Shown here piece by piece: positions 15,362-23,488 of a stretch of 64,000 bases of DNA. A program made the translations under genes and the position numbers. The stretch comes from Microbacteriaceae bacterium (GTDB lineage Bacteria; Actinomycetota; Actinomycetes; Actinomycetales; Microbacteriaceae): assembly GCA_003852775.1 (NCBI GenBank), contig RDDZ01000014.1, positions 1 to 64,000 on the forward strand, read 5' to 3'. The number at the start of each line of letters is the position of its first letter. Position 1 is the first letter of the stretch. The notes below the pieces were generated by a model. The model was given only the letters and a program-made list of their open reading frames with translations, had not been told where the DNA came from and searched no databases.

Positions 15362-16078
15362 TCAGACGACCCCGGTGGTGCCGAGCAGCCAGCCGACCCC
15401 GAAGGTGACGGCGAGCGCGAGCGCACCCCCGACCACGACCCGCGTGACGGTGCGACGCACCGAGGCGCCACCGATGCGCGCGCTCAGCGTGCCCGTGAGG
15501 GCGAGCGCCACGAGCACCGCGACGAAGGTGCCGGCGATGCGGATGGGCTCCGGCAGCAGCAGGATCGTGAGGAACGGCAGCAGCGCGCCCACGGTGAAGG
15601 CGGCGGCCGAGGCCCAGGCCGCCGTCCACGGGCTCGCCACGTCGTCCTGATCGAGGTGCAGCTCGGCCTCGAGGTGGGCCGCGAGCGCGTCGTGCGCGGT
15701 GAGCTCCTCGGCCACACGACGTGCTGTCTCGGGCGAGAGGCCCTTCGCGGCGTAGATACCCGCGAGCTCCTCGAGCTCGGCCTCGGGCATCGTCGCGAGC
15801 TCCGTGCGCTCCTTCGCGATGAGCGCGTGGGTCGTGTCGCGGGAGCTGCTGACCGACACGTACTCGCCGAGCGCCATCGAGATGGCTCCTCCGATGAGGG
15901 CCGCGGCGCCCGCGGACAGGATGGCGGGGACCGCGGTGGTGGCGCCCGCGACACCGACGACGACCGCGGCCACGGAGACGATGCCGTCGTTCGCGCCGAG
16001 CACGCCCGCGCGCAGCCAGTTGAGGCGCGAGGCGACGCCGCCGACGTGGGGTTCCTGGGCGTGGGCGTAGCTGCTCAT
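15362..16078 (-). CDS. VIT1/CCC1 family iron/manganese transporter
   Basis: This 238-residue protein has the family start EPHVGGVASRLNWLRAGVLGANDGIVSVAA, helix 2 SMALGEYVSVSSSRD, a cytoplasmic helical metal-binding segment (ERTELATMPEAELEEL, about residues 75-125) and three more helices. Members move Fe2+ or Mn2+ out of the cytoplasm. The ATG at 16078 is chosen by family start; in-frame ATGs at 16171 and 16192 would add a tail without homology, though a promoter at 16184-16189 would transcribe them. The response regulator follows 1 nt after the stop. Confidence 0.85.
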   Translation of the reverse strand: MSSYAHAQEPHVGGVASRLNWLRAGVLGANDGIVSVAAVVVGVAGATTAVPAILSAGAAALIGGAISMALGEYVSVSSSRDTTHALIAKERTELATMPEAELEELAGIYAAKGLSPETARRVAEELTAHDALAAHLEAELHLDQDDVASPWTAAWASAAAFTVGALLPFLTILLLPEPIRIAGTFVAVLVALALTGTLSARIGGASVRRTVTRVVVGGALALAVTFGVGWLLGTTGVV

Positions 16079-16158
16079 GCGCTCAGCCAAGCACTCCACG
16101 TGGCGCTCGGCGAGGTCCGAAGGTCCTCCGAGCGAACTCGCAGAAAAAATAACGCTTT

Positions 16159-16178
16159 GGTAACTAGACATCGTTACC
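16159..16178. promoter_or_regulatory. Dyad upstream of the VIT1-like gene
   Basis: GGTAAC and GTTACC are perfect 6-bp inverted arms separated by 8 bp. On the minus strand TATAAC (16189-16184) is a -10 whose start would fall inside the dyad (about 16177), so a protein bound here would block transcription of the transporter. Iron- or manganese-dependent control is a guess from the gene function. Confidence 0.45.
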
Positions 16179-16197
16179 TTCTCGTTATACATTCAGA

Positions 16198-16300
16198 TTG
16201 CTTGATTCGTTTGCTGTGGCGGACCAAGCGGAATGTGATTGCAGGACACTCTTGGTGCAAGGGAGAGGGTCGGCCGCTCGCCTCTGCGGCCGGCCCTCAA
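16198..16300 (+). ncRNA. Possible small RNA in the VIT/MarR divergent spacer
   Basis: TATACA (16186-16191) could start a plus-strand transcript near 16198. The sequence contains a TTGCA/TGCAA pair and ends at a strong hairpin, GGGTCGGCCGC (16267-16277) with GCGGCCGGCCC (16286-16296), followed by TCAA. A terminator-like stem at a place with no upstream plus-strand gene is the only reason for the call. No known RNA family is recognised and no good -35 is seen. Confidence 0.22.
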
Positions 16301-16326
16301 TCACGTTGACGACCGCCCGCGACAGG

Positions 16327-16366
16327 CCTCGAGACGCGTCGCTTCGCGGCGCTCCTCGACCACCTC
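16327..16366. repeat. REP-like intergenic palindrome, copy A
   Basis: The core CTCGAGACGCGTCGCTTCGC, followed by GGCGCTCCTCGACCACC, matches copies at 18168-18310 and, more loosely, 55546-55584. Such GGTCTCGAG...CTCGACCACC elements are common in Micrococcales genomes. Confidence 0.65.
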
Positions 16367-16396
16367 GGGGGCCGGCGCGATGAATAGGCTGGACGG

Positions 16397-16837
16397 GTGA
16401 GCGAGAGCGCAGACGCGGTCGCCGCCTGGGAGGCCCTCTACCGGGCGCAGGTCGCGGTGCTCCGGCACCTGCGCACCGAGTTCCCCGCCGACGAGGTGAC
16501 CTTCACCGAGTACGACGTGCTCTTCAACTTGTACCGGCAGCCCGACCGCTCGCTCCGCATCCGCGACCTCAACAAGCACCTGCTGCTGAGCCAGCCGAGC
16601 GTGAGCCGTCTGCTCGACCGCCTCGCCGCGCGAGACCTCGTCGCGAAGCGCCGCGACCCGGATGACGCGCGCGGCACCATCGTGGCGCTCACCGACCACG
16701 GCCTCGAGGTGTTCCGCCGCGTCGGCCTGCAGCACGCCCGCGCCATCGTCGCGCGGATGTCGGTGCTGAGCCACGAGGAGCAGCTGCAGCTGACCGAGCT
16801 CACCGATCGCCTGCGGGCGGGCGCGGCGCCCGGCTGA
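16397..16837 (+). CDS. MarR family transcriptional regulator
   Basis: This 146-residue protein has a MarR fold: TEYDVLFNLYRQP, recognition helix LLLSQPSVSRLLDRLAARDLVAKR and wing DPDDARGTIVALTDHG. The GTG start is 6 nt after TAGGCT (16385-16390), a leaderless arrangement. Its stop overlaps the photolyase start (TGATG), so regulator and photolyase are translationally coupled. It may therefore respond to oxidative or DNA-damage cues, but no ligand is apparent. Confidence 0.85.
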   Translation: MSESADAVAAWEALYRAQVAVLRHLRTEFPADEVTFTEYDVLFNLYRQPDRSLRIRDLNKHLLLSQPSVSRLLDRLAARDLVAKRRDPDDARGTIVALTDHGLEVFRRVGLQHARAIVARMSVLSHEEQLQLTELTDRLRAGAAPG

Positions 16838-18192
16838 TGCGGTCCGGCGCGACGCTCGTCTGGTTCCGCGACGACCTCCGGGTCGCCGACCACCCCGCCC
16901 TGCTCGCGGCGGTCGAGCGAGGCGCCCCCGTCGTCGCCGCCTATGTGCTCGACGAGCACGGCGACGGCGTGCGAGCCCCCGGCGGTGCGGCTCGCTGGTG
17001 GCTGCACCACTCGCTCGCGGCGCTCCGTGAGGAGCTCGCCGCGCTCGGCATCCCGCTCGTGCTGCGGCGCGGGCTCGCGGCCGAGCTCGTGCCGCAGCTC
17101 GTCGTCGACACGGGCGCCGACACCGTGCTGTGGAACCGCCGCTACGGCCCCGCCCGGGCGATCGACGCCGAGCTCAAGGCGCGGATGCGGGAGGCCGGCA
17201 CCGAGGTGCGCTCGTTCCCCGGCGACGTGCTCGCCGAGCCTCAGGAGCTCGCCACGGCATCCGGCACCCCGTACCGCGTGTTCACGCCGTTCTGGAACGC
17301 CCTGCGCGGCCGCCCGATCCCGCCGCCCCTGCCGGCGCCGGATGCGGTGGGCAGCCCCGCGGAGCCGGTCGCGGGCGACGCGCTCGACGACTGGGGCCTG
17401 CTCCCCCGCCGCCCCGACTGGGCGGGCGGCCTGCGGGCGACGTGGACACCCGGCGAGGCGGCGGGGCTCGAGCGGCTCGAGGAGTTCGCCGCCGAGCTCG
17501 ACGGCTACGCGGACCGCGACCTGCCCGCCGTCGACGCGACGTCGCGCCTGAGTCCGCGGCTGCGCTGGGGCGAGCTGTCGCCCCGCCAGGTGTGGCACCG
17601 CATCCGTCGCGAGGGTGGGCCCGAGGCGGAGGGTTTCCTGCGCGAGCTCGGGTGGCGCGACTTCTTCCGCCACACCCTCTTCCACGACGCGCGCCTCGCG
17701 ACACGCAACCTGCGGCCGCAGTTCGACCGCTTCCCGTGGGCCGAGCCCCACCCCGCCGAGCTCGACGCGTGGCGCTACGGACGTACGGGCATCCCGTTCG
17801 TCGACGCGGGTATGCGCGAGCTATGGGCGACCGGCACGATGCACAATCGCGTGCGCATGTCGGCCGCGAGCCTGCTCGTCAAGAACCTGCTGGTCGACTG
17901 GCGCGTGGGCGAGGCGTGGTTCTGGGACACCCTCGTCGACGCCGACGAGGCCTCCAACCCCGGCAACTGGCAGTGGGTCGCGGGCTCCGGGCTGGACGCG
18001 GCCCCCTACTTCCGCGTCTTCAACCCCGAGCGGCAGGCGGCCCGCTTCGACCCCGACGGCGCGTACGTGCGCCACTGGGTGCCGGAGCTCGGCACGGATA
18101 CCTACCCGGCGCCGATCGTCGACCTCGCGGCGTCGCGCGAGCGGGCGCTCGCGGCGTACGAATCACTAGGTGGTCGAGGAGCGCCGCCGTAG
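16837..18192 (+). CDS. phr: Deoxyribodipyrimidine photo-lyase (class I)
   Basis: This 451-residue flavoprotein repairs cyclobutane pyrimidine dimers with blue light. The N-terminal Rossmann antenna domain begins TLVWFRDDLRVADHPAL. The C-terminal FAD domain has ELGWRDFFRH, MHNRVRM, NPGNWQWVAGSGLDAAPYFR and FNPERQ, then YVRHWVPEL, all hallmark photolyase segments. Its ATG overlaps the MarR stop. The last eight codons lie in a REP-like repeat (copy B), so the extreme C-terminus LGGRGAPP is repeat-encoded. Confidence 0.93.
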   Translation: MRSGATLVWFRDDLRVADHPALLAAVERGAPVVAAYVLDEHGDGVRAPGGAARWWLHHSLAALREELAALGIPLVLRRGLAAELVPQLVVDTGADTVLWNRRYGPARAIDAELKARMREAGTEVRSFPGDVLAEPQELATASGTPYRVFTPFWNALRGRPIPPPLPAPDAVGSPAEPVAGDALDDWGLLPRRPDWAGGLRATWTPGEAAGLERLEEFAAELDGYADRDLPAVDATSRLSPRLRWGELSPRQVWHRIRREGGPEAEGFLRELGWRDFFRHTLFHDARLATRNLRPQFDRFPWAEPHPAELDAWRYGRTGIPFVDAGMRELWATGTMHNRVRMSAASLLVKNLLVDWRVGEAWFWDTLVDADEASNPGNWQWVAGSGLDAAPYFRVFNPERQAARFDPDGAYVRHWVPELGTDTYPAPIVDLAASRERALAAYESLGGRGAPP

Positions 18193-18310
18193 GCGACGCG
18201 TCTCGAGACCACCGCGAGGTGATCACTCGGTGAGTGGTCTCGAGACGCGTCCGCTTCGCGGGCGCTCCTCGACCACCTGGTGAGGCAGCGGGCGCTCCTC
18301 GACCACCGGG
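18168..18310. repeat. REP-like palindromes, copies B, C and partial D
   Basis: Copy B (18168-18212, inverted) overlaps the photolyase stop. Copy C (18235-18280, direct) follows, then a partial copy D (18291-18310). B and C together can form a long hairpin through GGTGGTCGAGGAGCGC and GCGCTCCTCGACCACC. Next to D, CGCTACGCGGGCCGG is repeated at 18314-18328 and 18333-18347, the second over the psuK stop. Confidence 0.7.
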
Positions 18311-18334
18311 CGTCGCTACGCGGGCCGGGCGCCG

Positions 18335-19234
18335 CTACGCGGGCCGGCCGCCGATCGCGGTGACGGCCTGCGCCGCCACGTGCACGGCGGCGGATGCGGC
18401 GGCGACGGGATCACCCGCGCGCAGCCACGAGGCGATGAAGCCCGCGATGAACGCGTCGCCCGCACCCGTCGGGTCGACGGCGTCGACCGCGGGCGCCGGC
18501 ACGGCGACGGGCTCGGCGCCGTCCGCGACCACGAGCACGCCCTGGACGCCGCGCGTGAGCGCCACCACCGGGAACGTCGCGCCGAGCGTCCGCGCCGCAT
18601 CCGCGGGATCGGCGACGCCCGTCAGCAGCCGCGCCTCCTCGGCGCTCAGGAACACGGCACGCGCACCCTCGATCGCCGACAGGAAGCGCTCGGCCCCGAA
18701 ATCGGAGATGAACCCGATCGAACCGGGGTTGACCGACACCGGCACCCCGGCATCCGCTGCCCGCGCGAGCACCTCGCGCGTGCCCTCGAGGCCGAAGCCG
18801 TCGACGACGCTGTAGCCGCTCACATGCAGGAGCGCCGCATCCGCGAGCAGCCCCTCGGTGACGGATGCCGCCCGCAGCAGCGAGTTCGCCCCGCGGTCGG
18901 TGAGCATCGAGCGGTCGTGGCCCTGCACGAGGATCACGATCGCGCCGGTCGTCGCCTCGGGCTCGACCTGCAGGTGCGGGGTGACGCCCGCGGCGGTCAG
19001 CTCGGCGGCGTGTGCCGCCGCGTCGTGCCCGCCGACCGCCGCGACGAAGTCGACCGCCGCGCCCTGCGACGCGAGCCACACGGCCGTGTTGGCAGCCGAC
19101 CCGCCCGAGGTGTTCCGGATGGTCGCCGTCGTGTCGGTGTCGGCGCGGATGGCCTCGCGCGGCACGACGACGATGTCGTTGATTAGGTCGCCGACGATGA
19201 CGACCCGGTCGCGGCTCACGGCCAGGCGACTCAC
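18335..19234 (-). CDS. psuK: PfkB family kinase, probable pseudouridine kinase
   Basis: This 299-residue ribokinase-type protein has NTSGGSAANTAVWLASQG near residue 40 and the C-terminal signature DPTGAGDAFIAGF with catalytic aspartate. Its GTG overlaps the psuG stop as GTGA, and psuG acts on pseudouridine 5'-phosphate, so it is assigned as the kinase making that substrate. By sequence alone a related sugar kinase would be possible. Its final codons lie in a tandem repeat. Confidence 0.8.
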   Translation of the reverse strand: MSRLAVSRDRVVIVGDLINDIVVVPREAIRADTDTTATIRNTSGGSAANTAVWLASQGAAVDFVAAVGGHDAAAHAAELTAAGVTPHLQVEPEATTGAIVILVQGHDRSMLTDRGANSLLRAASVTEGLLADAALLHVSGYSVVDGFGLEGTREVLARAADAGVPVSVNPGSIGFISDFGAERFLSAIEGARAVFLSAEEARLLTGVADPADAARTLGATFPVVALTRGVQGVLVVADGAEPVAVPAPAVDAVDPTGAGDAFIAGFIASWLRAGDPVAAASAAVHVAAQAVTAIGGRPA

Positions 19235-20151
19235 GGCCGCGGCGCGCGCTTCGCCCAGGCGGTCGCGACATCCGCCGCGACACGCACGTTGTTGCGCGCG
19301 AGGTCGAGGTTGACCTCGAGGCTCTTGCCGCCCGACTCCTCGACGATGAACCCGAGCAGGAACGGCGTGACGGCCTTGCCGCGCACGCCGGCCTCCTCCG
19401 CGGCGGCGAACGCGGTCGCGAGCACGCGGTCGTGCTCGGCCGGGTCCCACTGCTGCTCGAGGGGGATGGGGTTGGCGAGCACGATGCCGCTTCTCGACCC
19501 GAACGCGTCGCGGGCCGCCATGACGGCCGCCACCTCATCCGCGGAGTCGACCTTCCAGTCGAGCTCGTAGCCCGACTCGCGCAGCCAGAACGCGGGGAAC
19601 GCGGTCGTGCCGTAGCCGATGACGGGCACGGAGAGCGTCTCGAGGCGCTCGAGGGTGCCGGGGATGTCGAGCACGCTCTTGACGCCCGCCGACACGACCG
19701 TGACGGGCGAGCTCGCGAGCGTCGTGAGGTCGGCCGACTCGTCGAAGGTCTCGGATGCGCCGCGGTGCACGCCGCCCAGGCCGCCGGTCGCGAAGACGCG
19801 CACCCCGGCGAGGCCCGCGAGGTAGGCCGTCGCGGCGACGGTGGTGGCGCCCGAGCGGCCGAGCGCGGCGAGGATCGGGAGGTCGCGCACCGACGCCTTC
19901 GCGAGGTCCTCCTCGGCGATGCGGCGCACGCCATCCGCGTCGAGCCCGATCTGCGGCACGCCGTCGAGCACGGCGATCGTCGCAGGCGTCACGCCCTTCT
20001 CGCGCAGGAGCTCCTCGAACTCGATCGCGGCCTCGTGGTTGCGCGGGCGCGGGAGGCCGTGGCTGATGATCGTGGACTCGAGGGCGACGACGGGTCGGCC
20101 GTCGGCGAGGGCTGCTTCGACCTCGCGGGAGAGCTGGAAGGCGGTGGTCAT
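19231..20151 (-). CDS. psuG: Pseudouridine-5'-phosphate glycosidase
   Basis: This 306-residue protein has ALESTIISHGLPRPRN (family signature with the catalytic region), GATTVAATAYLAGLAG, VFATGGLGGVHRG, and the C-terminal FLLGFIVEESGGKSLEVN with ARNNVRVAADVA. It splits pseudouridine 5'-phosphate into uracil and ribose 5-phosphate. The ATG overlaps the AGPS stop as ATGA and the stop overlaps psuK, so it is in one operon with lipid genes, an unexpected pairing. GGAGGG precedes the ATG. Confidence 0.92.
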   Translation of the reverse strand: MTTAFQLSREVEAALADGRPVVALESTIISHGLPRPRNHEAAIEFEELLREKGVTPATIAVLDGVPQIGLDADGVRRIAEEDLAKASVRDLPILAALGRSGATTVAATAYLAGLAGVRVFATGGLGGVHRGASETFDESADLTTLASSPVTVVSAGVKSVLDIPGTLERLETLSVPVIGYGTTAFPAFWLRESGYELDWKVDSADEVAAVMAARDAFGSRSGIVLANPIPLEQQWDPAEHDRVLATAFAAAEEAGVRGKAVTPFLLGFIVEESGGKSLEVNLDLARNNVRVAADVATAWAKRAPRP

Positions 20152-21854
20152 CCCTCCACGCTAGTGGGCACCGCGGGCACCACCTTGCCGGGGTTGAAGT
20201 TGTCGCCCGGGTCGACCGCCCCGAAGAGGCCGCGCATGACCGCGACGCCCTCGGGCGAGATGTCCTGCTCGATCCACGGCGAGTGCTCGACGCCCACGCC
20301 GTGGTGGTGCGAGATGGTGCCGCCGTGGTCGACGAACGCCTGCTGGATGGCGCTCTTCACGACGTCGTACTCGCCGAGCGGGTCGTCGCCGAAGACGAAC
20401 GCGAAGGTGAAGTAGAGGCACGCACCCGAGTGGTACGAGTGCGAGAGATGGCACATGATCCACCCCTTCGTGCCGATCTCGTCGTACGCGCGCTCGGCCG
20501 CGGCGACGACGCCGTTGTAGAGCGGCAGCAGCTTCGACCACGGGGCCGCCGTCTCCGACACGTCGCCCGCCGCCCCCCGGTCGAGCAGGAAATCGCGCAG
20601 GTAGGGGGTGTCGAACTTCTTCTGGTCGTAGAGCACGCCGGGGCCCGTGCCGACGCCCATGCCGCCGTGCGCCTTCACGATGCGGCCCACGAGCTTCTTC
20701 TGCCGCGCGACGTGCTCGCGCGAGCCCTCGAAGCCGATGAACGAGAGGCAGATCTCGTCGAGCTTCCAGCCCTTCGAGCGCATGAGCGAGGGCAGCACCT
20801 TCTCCGCGAGGAGCGCATCCACGCCGTGGCGCTCCTTGCTCGTCGCCATCGAGAAGCCGGTCTCGCGGGAGTCGGAGACGCGCGTGATGATGGGGGTCGC
20901 ATCCGATTCGGAGATCGCCTGCATCGCCTTCAGGCCCGCCTCCCAGTTCGGGAAGAAGTAGGCCTGGATCTCGCGCTGCTCGGGCACGCGGTGCACCTGC
21001 GCCGTGATCTCGGTGATGACGCCGAGGCGCCCCTCCGAGCCGACGATCATCTCGCGCACGCTCGGCCCCGTCGACGCGGACGGGATGGCCGGGATCACGA
21101 GCACGCCGTCGCGCCCGTCGCGCGAGGGCCGCACGACGCGCACCCCGCGCACGATCTGCGCGATGTCGCCGTACTTGTCGGACTGCATGCCCGAGGAGCG
21201 GGTGGCCGCCCAGCCGCCGATCGTCGAGTGCGTGAAGCTGTCGGGGAAGTGGCCGATCGTCCAGCCCTGCGCGGCGAGCTGCGCCTCGAGGTGCGGGCCG
21301 AGCGCGCCGGCCTCGATGCGCGCGAGCCCCGAGTCGGCGTCGATCTCGAGCACGCGGTTCATGCGGCCCATGTCGAGCGACACGACCGTGCGGCTCTCGC
21401 CCGGGATCGGTTCGAGGCTGCCCGCGATGTTGCTGCCGCCGCCGAACGGGATGAGCACCGCGTTCTCGGCGACCGCCGCGTCGACGACCCGCTGCACCTC
21501 GGCCTCGTCGGCCGGGTACACGACGACGTCGACCGCGCGCTTGATGCGGTTGGACCGGATGCGCACGAGGTCGCGCAGGCTCTTGCCGTAGGTGTGCACG
21601 ACGCGCTCCATGGCATCCGTCGTCACGTGGTCCTCCCCGACGATGCCCGCGAGCGCCGCGGTGAACTCGGGCCGCACGGCCGGCTCGGCGACGTCGATGT
21701 CGTCGAAGGCGGGGGGTTCCGCCTTCTGCGCCGTCGAGAGGTCGAGGCCGACCGCCTGGAGCACGAACGGCGCGAAGCCGGGCTTATCCTCGTGGTGGAA
21801 CCCGACGCCCTCGACGCCCCAGCCCCACCACTTCATGTGCTCGACTGCGGTCAC
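20148..21854 (-). CDS. FAD-dependent alkyldihydroxyacetonephosphate synthase homologue (AGPS-like)
   Basis: This 568-residue protein starts MTAVEHMKWWGWG. It has the FAD-binding domain PFGGGSNIAGSLEP, the long block GHFPDSFTHSTIGGW with ATRSSGMQSDKYGDI, CHLSHSYHSGACLYFTFAF and the histidine triplet GTISHHHGVGVEHSPW. These last two match the active-site blocks of eukaryotic AGPS (GACIYFYFAF and SLSHHHGVG) and are not found in lactate or glycolate oxidases. AGPS swaps the acyl chain of acyl-DHAP for a fatty alcohol to make an ether bond. Start is GTG with GAAGGAG upstream; it overlaps the PlsC stop as GTGA. Actinobacterial homologues (e.g. mycobacterial AgpS) are annotated but not, to my knowledge, shown to make ethers. 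Confidence 0.82.
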   Translation of the reverse strand: MTAVEHMKWWGWGVEGVGFHHEDKPGFAPFVLQAVGLDLSTAQKAEPPAFDDIDVAEPAVRPEFTAALAGIVGEDHVTTDAMERVVHTYGKSLRDLVRIRSNRIKRAVDVVVYPADEAEVQRVVDAAVAENAVLIPFGGGSNIAGSLEPIPGESRTVVSLDMGRMNRVLEIDADSGLARIEAGALGPHLEAQLAAQGWTIGHFPDSFTHSTIGGWAATRSSGMQSDKYGDIAQIVRGVRVVRPSRDGRDGVLVIPAIPSASTGPSVREMIVGSEGRLGVITEITAQVHRVPEQREIQAYFFPNWEAGLKAMQAISESDATPIITRVSDSRETGFSMATSKERHGVDALLAEKVLPSLMRSKGWKLDEICLSFIGFEGSREHVARQKKLVGRIVKAHGGMGVGTGPGVLYDQKKFDTPYLRDFLLDRGAAGDVSETAAPWSKLLPLYNGVVAAAERAYDEIGTKGWIMCHLSHSYHSGACLYFTFAFVFGDDPLGEYDVVKSAIQQAFVDHGGTISHHHGVGVEHSPWIEQDISPEGVAVMRGLFGAVDPGDNFNPGKVVPAVPTSVEG

Positions 21855-22603
21855 TGTCTCTCTCCTTCGGGCGACGGATGCGAGTCGGGCTCAGGCCGCG
21901 ACGCGCTCAGGATACGGGGTGCGTACGCGTCGTGCAGCCGTGCGATGCGGTCTCGGATGCGCGCCGTGAAGGCCACCGCGGACTCCCCCGGCTCGGGGCG
22001 CATGGGCTCGCTGAACACGACGCCGACGGGCAGTCGGCCGGGCTTGGGCCAGCTGCTGCCCCGCGGATGCGCGATGCCGGCGCCGACGAGGGCGACGGGG
22101 ACGACGGGGACGTCCGCGGCGATCGCGAGGGCTGCTGCACCCTGCTTGAAGTGGCCCATCTCGCCCGTCTTGGAGCGCGTGCCCTCGGGGAAGACGAGCA
22201 GCGGGACGCCGCGGTCGAGCAGCGTCTTCGCCGAGACGCTCTTGGGGTTCACGCCGTTGCGGTCGACGGGGAACGCGTTGAAGAAGAGCGCCGTGAGGAC
22301 ACGGCGCCACCATACGTGGAAGAAGTAGTCGGCCGCGGCGCCCGCGGCGAGGTAGCGCGCGAGACGCCGCGGCAGGGCTCCGAGGATGAGGGGCGCGTCG
22401 AGGTGGCTCGAGTGGTTGGCCACCACGACGAAGGCCGTCGGCAGGTCGCGCAGCCGTCGACGCCCGACGACGGCGACCCGCACGACCGACCAGGTCACCG
22501 GTTTGAGGATCCCGCGCTGCGCCACGAAGCGCGCCGCGGCGAGGGTCCTCGAGGTGAACCTGTCGCGCCGCGCGGCCGGGGGGTCCGCGGTGCTCGACAC
22601 CAT
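21851..22603 (-). CDS. PlsC-type glycerolipid acyltransferase
   Basis: This 250-residue protein has the four acyltransferase motifs: NHSSHLD (HX4D catalytic pair), a motif II region FFNAFPVDRNG, FPEGTRSKTGEM (phosphate binding) and VPVVPVALVG. It transfers an acyl chain to a glycerol-phosphate type acceptor. Next to an AGPS homologue with which it overlaps by 4 bp, it could acylate DHAP or the sn-2 position of an alkyl product. TACCCT lies 6 nt before the ATG, so the whole PlsC-AGPS-psuG-psuK operon seems to start from a leaderless promoter here. Confidence 0.87.
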   Translation of the reverse strand: MVSSTADPPAARRDRFTSRTLAAARFVAQRGILKPVTWSVVRVAVVGRRRLRDLPTAFVVVANHSSHLDAPLILGALPRRLARYLAAGAAADYFFHVWWRRVLTALFFNAFPVDRNGVNPKSVSAKTLLDRGVPLLVFPEGTRSKTGEMGHFKQGAAALAIAADVPVVPVALVGAGIAHPRGSSWPKPGRLPVGVVFSEPMRPEPGESAVAFTARIRDRIARLHDAYAPRILSASRPEPDSHPSPEGERQ

Positions 22604-22642
22604 GGGGACAGGGTAGACCGCGAGGATTCCCCAGGTGCGATG

Positions 22643-23416
22643 TCAGTGCGTCGAGTGGCGGGTCCCCGAGAGCTTGCGCGACACCCAGCGCACGGTGCGC
22701 ATCGGCAGGTGCCGCAGCAGCCAGGTGAGGAAGCGGTAGCGCAGGGTCGGGAGCGAGATCGCGCGACCCTTCTCGGCATCCTTGAGGCACGTCGCCACGA
22801 GGTCGTCGGCGTTCAGCCAGAGCCACGACGGGATCGCCGACTTGCGGATCTCGGCGCGGTCGTGGAACTCGGTGTGCACCCAGCCGGGCAGGAGCGCCGT
22901 GACGGTGACGCCCGTGCCGTGCAGGGCGTTCGAGAGGCTCTCGCTGTAGACGCGCATCCACGCCTTGATGGCCGCGTAGAGGCCCATCGAGGTGTAGCCG
23001 GCGACGCTCGCGACGTTGATGATCGTGCCGTGGCCGCGCTCGCGCATCCCCGGGACGGCGGCCGCCGAGAGCACGAGCGGCGCCTGCATCATCACCTGGA
23101 TGGCGTCAGCCGCCTCGTCGAGGTCGGGGTCGGAGAGCTTCGTCTTCATGCCGTAGCCGGCGTTGTTGACGAGCAGCTCGATCGGATGCGCGGCATCCGC
23201 GAGCCGGTCGGCCACGCGCCGCACGTCGTCGGGCTTCCCGAGGTCGGCGACGAGCACCTCGACCTCGCGGCCCGACGCGCGCAGCTCGGCGGCCATCTCC
23301 GCGAGGCGCGGGGCGGTGCGGGCCACGAGCACGAGGTCGTAGCCGCGGGCCGCGAGGGCGCGGGCGAACGCGGCGCCGATGCCGGCGGTACCGCCGGTGA
23401 CGAGAGCGTGTGGCAT
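22643..23416 (-). CDS. Short-chain dehydrogenase/reductase in the ether-lipid-type locus
   Basis: This 257-residue classical SDR has the cofactor motif TGGTAGIGAAFA, NNAGYG, catalytic Ser in NVASVAG and YAAIK (Tyr-xxx-Lys), with a hydrophobic, basic C-terminus (LRYRFLTWLLRHLPMRTVRW) that may bind membranes. Such DltE/short-chain reductases include the yeast and mammalian acyl/alkyl-DHAP reductases by reaction type, so it is a candidate for that step. The ATG is 7 nt after TATCGT, a leaderless signal, and it is divergent from the diiron/FAR operon. Confidence 0.75.
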   Translation of the reverse strand: MPHALVTGGTAGIGAAFARALAARGYDLVLVARTAPRLAEMAAELRASGREVEVLVADLGKPDDVRRVADRLADAAHPIELLVNNAGYGMKTKLSDPDLDEAADAIQVMMQAPLVLSAAAVPGMRERGHGTIINVASVAGYTSMGLYAAIKAWMRVYSESLSNALHGTGVTVTALLPGWVHTEFHDRAEIRKSAIPSWLWLNADDLVATCLKDAEKGRAISLPTLRYRFLTWLLRHLPMRTVRWVSRKLSGTRHSTH

Positions 23417-23488
23417 GGGCCTTACGATACGGTCATCGAGGCGTCCTCACCGTGCGAGGGCGCCCGTCAGGAAGGTCCCCCCGCCACC
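23417..23488. promoter_or_regulatory. Divergent promoter of the lipid locus
   Basis: The 72-bp spacer holds TATCGT (minus, 7 nt before the SDR ATG) and TACGAT/TACGGT boxes for the plus operon near 23423-23433. AGGAAGG precedes the plus ATG but at a long spacing. No clear dyad is seen. Confidence 0.35.

Noticed and set aside
20148-21854. AGPS homologue as a D-lactate or glycolate oxidase
   Set aside because: The SHHHGVG triplet and HSGACLYFTFAF block are AGPS features and the lipid neighbours agree.
20283-22328. Long plus-strand open frame (681 codons) opposite the AGPS and PlsC genes
   Set aside because: It is rich in Arg, Ala, His and Asp with no domain, the pattern of an antisense shadow in GC-rich DNA; the minus-strand frames carry clear family motifs.
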